Of a DNA stretch of 40,030 bases, positions 37,628 to 40,030 are shown piece by piece (the stretch's first letter is position 1; the number at the start of each line of letters is the position of its first letter). The translations under genes and the position numbers were made by a program. The DNA is from Planctomycetota bacterium (GTDB lineage: Bacteria > Planctomycetota > UBA1135 > GCA-002686595), in assembly GCA_029259655.1 (NCBI GenBank), contig JAJDET010000106.1, positions 1 through 40,030 of the forward strand. The letters are read 5' to 3'. The notes below the pieces were generated by a model. The model ran no database searches. It saw only the letters and a list, made by a program, of their open reading frames with translations, and had not been told where the DNA came from.

Positions 37628-39202
37628 TCATTGCTGCTCGTCAGCGTTCAGCGGGCCTGGGAGCCCCGGATGATCCGCCGGAACGTAGGTGACCCGGAAC
37701 AACGCGTACCGGTGCGACCAGCCCTTGCTCTTCTCGCCGAGCTGCATCGCGATCTCCCCCACGAACGGATTCAGGTACTCCCACACGAGCTCGTGTTCCG
37801 GCGTCACCTCGACCACGAAGCCCTGCGGACCCGCGCAGACCAGCGTGTTGCCGTTCGGCAAGCGCTCTGCACCGGAGATGAAGTCGGAGAAGAAGCCCTC
37901 GCGGGAGAAGCTCCACACCGGTTCGCTCGGGCCGAAGGGCTCGCCCTCCTCGCGCGCGATCCGTGACCCGTCCGCGAGCGGGAGCACCAGCTCCTCCACC
38001 GACGAGTAGTCCTCGCCCGGACGGTCCAGCCCGTTGTTGAAGACGAGCACGTTCCCGCCCCCCGGGTAGCCGGCGGGGATGAAGCGCGCGTCGTGCGGGC
38101 CGAAGAGGCGCGTGTCCTCCGCGCCGCCCATTCCGTGCACACGCGGGTTGCCCCAGCGGTAGAGCAGGTCGCCGGCGGACCCCCGGACCTCCTCGGCGGT
38201 GGTCGCGTGGTCGACGACCCAGACCTCGTTGTAGACGGGCGTGCACATGGCGACCCAGTCGTGCACGGCCGAGTAGGCGACCGAGTTGACGTGCGTCCAG
38301 TCGGGGTTCTTGCGGCGGGTCGGCGCGTCGCCGTCCTCCACGGGCAGGTCCTCGGCGCTGTCCGCACCGAGGTACCCGACGCTCTCCATCCGCCGGTTGC
38401 GGTCCTCATGCCCCTCCGCCGACCGCGGACCGCGCTCCCGGTGATCGGCGTTGACGTCGATCCTCCCGACCGCGACCGCCGGGTCGCCGTGGTCGGGGAA
38501 GCGCGGGTCCACGTCCTGGACGAGGTGGTCCCACGAGCTCCACTTCCAGACGATGCGGCCACCCCTGGGGTGGATCGGCTCGATCTCGACGATCGCGTCC
38601 GGCCACAGCCCCTGCCTGGAAACGTGGAGCGCGTTGCGCCCGCGGGCGACGGCCTCGTCGGGCGTGACGCTGTCCCAGACGATGGCGAGCACGTTGCCGT
38701 TCGGCAGGGGCTCGATGTCGTGGTGCTGCCGGAGCCCGTCGGGGAAGTCGTACTCCCACACGGTCTCGCCGTCCCAGGTCATCTCGACCAGGCGTCCGCC
38801 GATCCCCGCGAAGTGAAAGACCTCGCCGTCGCCGTCGAGGCGCCGGGTGAAGAGCAGGTTGCCGTTCTCCCGCAGGTAGATCGGCGAGTTGAAGGCCGAC
38901 CCTCCTCGCCACTGGCGCACGACCTCGCCCCTGCTGTCGACGAGGTAGATGATCCCCGACTGGATCGGCGCGAAGAGCACGTAGCCGTCGTGCGAGCCCT
39001 CCTTGCTGCGCACGAGCCCCCGGTCGAGGTCGCCCCCGTACGCGGCCTCGGCTCCGCCGCTGCCGTCGAGGACGACGACCTCGTTCCCGGAGGGCTCGGT
39101 CGCCGAGGTTCCGCCCCGCTCGGCCCCCGCGTCGCAGGCGCTCACCGCTGCCAGGAGGACCAGGACTAGCGCTCCTCTCGAAAGCGTCGACGGCGCGCGC
39201 AT
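37628..39202 (-). CDS. Arylsulfotransferase-like lipoprotein
   Basis: This 524-residue protein has a lipoprotein signal (hydrophobic stretch 11-19, lipobox ending at Cys23), so it should be membrane-anchored outside the cytoplasm. The body is a six-bladed-propeller type sequence of the arylsulfate sulfotransferase (ASST) family, which moves sulfate between phenolic compounds. Family-like motifs are 'QHHDIEPLPNGNVLAI' (His161), 'DWTHVNSVAY' (His304) and 'LFGPHDARFIP' (His370), the expected three histidine regions. The Arg that normally lies about 18 residues after the second histidine aligns with Pro322, so activity is uncertain. Residues about 236-300 are a polar insertion. The ATG at 39202 is the first that gives the signal peptide. 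Confidence 0.8.
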   Translation of the reverse strand: MRAPSTLSRGALVLVLLAAVSACDAGAERGGTSATEPSGNEVVVLDGSGGAEAAYGGDLDRGLVRSKEGSHDGYVLFAPIQSGIIYLVDSRGEVVRQWRGGSAFNSPIYLRENGNLLFTRRLDGDGEVFHFAGIGGRLVEMTWDGETVWEYDFPDGLRQHHDIEPLPNGNVLAIVWDSVTPDEAVARGRNALHVSRQGLWPDAIVEIEPIHPRGGRIVWKWSSWDHLVQDVDPRFPDHGDPAVAVGRIDVNADHRERGPRSAEGHEDRNRRMESVGYLGADSAEDLPVEDGDAPTRRKNPDWTHVNSVAYSAVHDWVAMCTPVYNEVWVVDHATTAEEVRGSAGDLLYRWGNPRVHGMGGAEDTRLFGPHDARFIPAGYPGGGNVLVFNNGLDRPGEDYSSVEELVLPLADGSRIAREEGEPFGPSEPVWSFSREGFFSDFISGAERLPNGNTLVCAGPQGFVVEVTPEHELVWEYLNPFVGEIAMQLGEKSKGWSHRYALFRVTYVPADHPGLPGPLNADEQQ

Positions 39203-39302
39203 CCGGTCATCCTAGCGCGAAAGCGCGCTCTGCTCTTGAAGCGGCCGATCGAATGTGGGATGAGCCTGTCTTCCCCCGAACCCGCCGCGCGAGGTCACCA
39301 CC

Positions 39303-39614
39303 ATGAAGAGCACGACTCCGACCGTCACGATCACCGGCAACGGCGGCGACGTCATCGTCATCCGCCCCACCGGCCGCGTCACGATCGTCAACGGCTACGA
39401 GCCGGAGGACGCGGACGACCTCGCGAAGCGCGCGCGCCTCGTGCTCGAGGGCCACCGCGCGATCGAGGTCATCCGGACCGAGGGCGACGTCGAGATCGAG
39501 GGCGACGTCAACGACGTGCTGGTAGTCGAGGGCGAGGCCGTCATCGTCAACGGGTCGGATGATGATGATGATGATGACGACGATGATGACGAGGACGAGG
39601 ACGACGAGGACTGA
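39303..39614 (+). CDS. Small acidic protein with poly-Asp/Glu tail, function unknown
   Basis: This 103-residue protein starts at the ATG at 39303, with GAGGT about 7 nt upstream. It holds two similar beta-type segments ('GDVIVIRPTGRVTIVNG' and 'NDVLVVEGEAVIVNG') separated by a charged helix, then 18 consecutive Asp or Glu residues to the end. The tail may bind calcium or basic proteins. No signal peptide is seen and no family was recognised. It is transcribed away from the sulfotransferase gene across 100 bp. Confidence 0.7.
   Translation: MKSTTPTVTITGNGGDVIVIRPTGRVTIVNGYEPEDADDLAKRARLVLEGHRAIEVIRTEGDVEIEGDVNDVLVVEGEAVIVNGSDDDDDDDDDDDEDEDDED
39558..39611 (+). repeat. GAT/GAC/GAG trinucleotide tract
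   Basis: Eighteen in-frame codons of GAT, GAC or GAG encode the acidic tail of the preceding protein. The first six are pure GAT, unusual in this GC-rich region where GAC dominates, which suggests recent slippage expansion. Gain or loss of a unit would keep the frame. Confidence 0.8.
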
Positions 39615-40030
39615 GGAGACGCCGCGGCGGCCCCCAGTCTCGCGATGCTCGTCGGGCGAAGCTCGCGAGTGAGTGCGCATTGCGACGTCCCCCACCGACG
39701 CCCCCCACGTGTCGTCGCCTCCCGACGCCTCGCTTGCGCGGGCTTCGCCGCGCAAGCATCGCGAAGGCATTCCGACCCCCCGACACTCGCAACCCGTGGA
39801 AAGCAACCCGTCCGAGGGCACCACGACACCAACCGGTGAAGCCGCGGTACCAGCGGCAATGCCTCCGGCGGGCGGAAGAAACCTCATGAAACACGCCGAC
39901 ACCGCCTAGGGCGGTCGGCTCACGAGGGACCGGCGCTGGGGCGCCTTCCTCGCGCGCGCCGGCGTCCGCCGGTGCGCGGAGAGTACGCGACTGCGAGAGA
40001 AACGCGCACGACTCACCGCGAGCGCCCGAG
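39615..40030. other. Hairpin-rich stretch with no convincing gene
   Basis: These 416 bp hold only short overlapping frames without recognisable protein features. Several strong inverted repeats are present: a perfect 10-bp stem GCTTGCGCGG/CCGCGCAAGC at 39732-39757, a 6-bp stem ACCGCC/GGCGGT around TAG at 39901-39915, and a long stem at 39953-39978 (left arm CGCGCGCCGGC; one G-T pair). The stretch may contain a terminator for the small acidic gene, a structured RNA, or the start of a gene beyond the window. No T-tract follows the stems on the plus strand. Confidence 0.4.

Noticed and set aside
39673..39909. Open frames of 60-80 codons in all directions at the right edge
   Set aside because: They overlap one another, lack ribosome-binding sites and give Arg/Pro-rich or Ser-rich nonsense typical of GC-rich DNA.

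Overview
The window is about 40 kb of very GC-rich bacterial DNA. Its coding style (many GTG starts, long secreted FG-GAP/VCBS proteins, a carboxypeptidase-regulatory-like repeat protein, GT-C-like membrane proteins in tandem) fits Planctomycetota or a similar large-genome, secretion-rich lineage. That placement is inference; there is no rRNA or other taxonomic marker. No tRNA, rRNA, CRISPR array, complete insertion sequence or phage module was seen.

Layout. (1) 187-6088, minus strand: a tight operon of three paralogous polytopic membrane proteins that look like GT-C glycosyltransferases, followed by a small HTH plus coiled-coil protein. (2) 6256-8811, plus strand: clpB, ended by a clear intrinsic terminator. 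(3) 8887-28582, minus strand: the dominant feature, seven consecutive secreted FG-GAP/VCBS beta-propeller paralogs (called A to G here, in transcription order) filling 19.7 kb. All share a signal peptide, a roughly 130-residue N-terminal domain with two conserved cysteines, and a C-terminal Leu-Gly-Glu ending. (4) 28730-30088, minus strand: NADP-type glutamate dehydrogenase. (5) 30247-35579: housekeeping and orphan genes, namely a zinc-ribbon membrane protein, a DinB-like protein, an ATPase_2/DUF234-type ATPase, a carboxypeptidase-regulatory-like repeat protein and a small CxxC protein. (6) 35619-39202: a ClC-type chloride transporter with CBS domains, an inverted-repeat element built on GTGCCC units, and an arylsulfotransferase-like lipoprotein. 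(7) 39303-39614: a small protein with an 18-residue Asp/Glu tail, then 416 bp of hairpin-rich DNA with no convincing gene.

The most notable locus is the seven-gene array. Five members keep the same 16-repeat order; member E has cleanly lost repeat 12; member G carries the common N-terminal domain on a different 14-repeat body. N-terminal sequence similarity pairs the genes as A/C, B/G and D/E rather than simply by adjacency, which points to gene conversion. A and B also share a duplicated 5' leader with a stem whose arms are conserved while its loop differs. The function of the array is unknown. The likely picture is a family of secreted, calcium-binding surface or matrix proteins that diversifies by whole-gene duplication and recombination. 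The GT-C-like trio 2 kb downstream could glycosylate secreted proteins or lipids, but nothing in the sequence ties it to the array.
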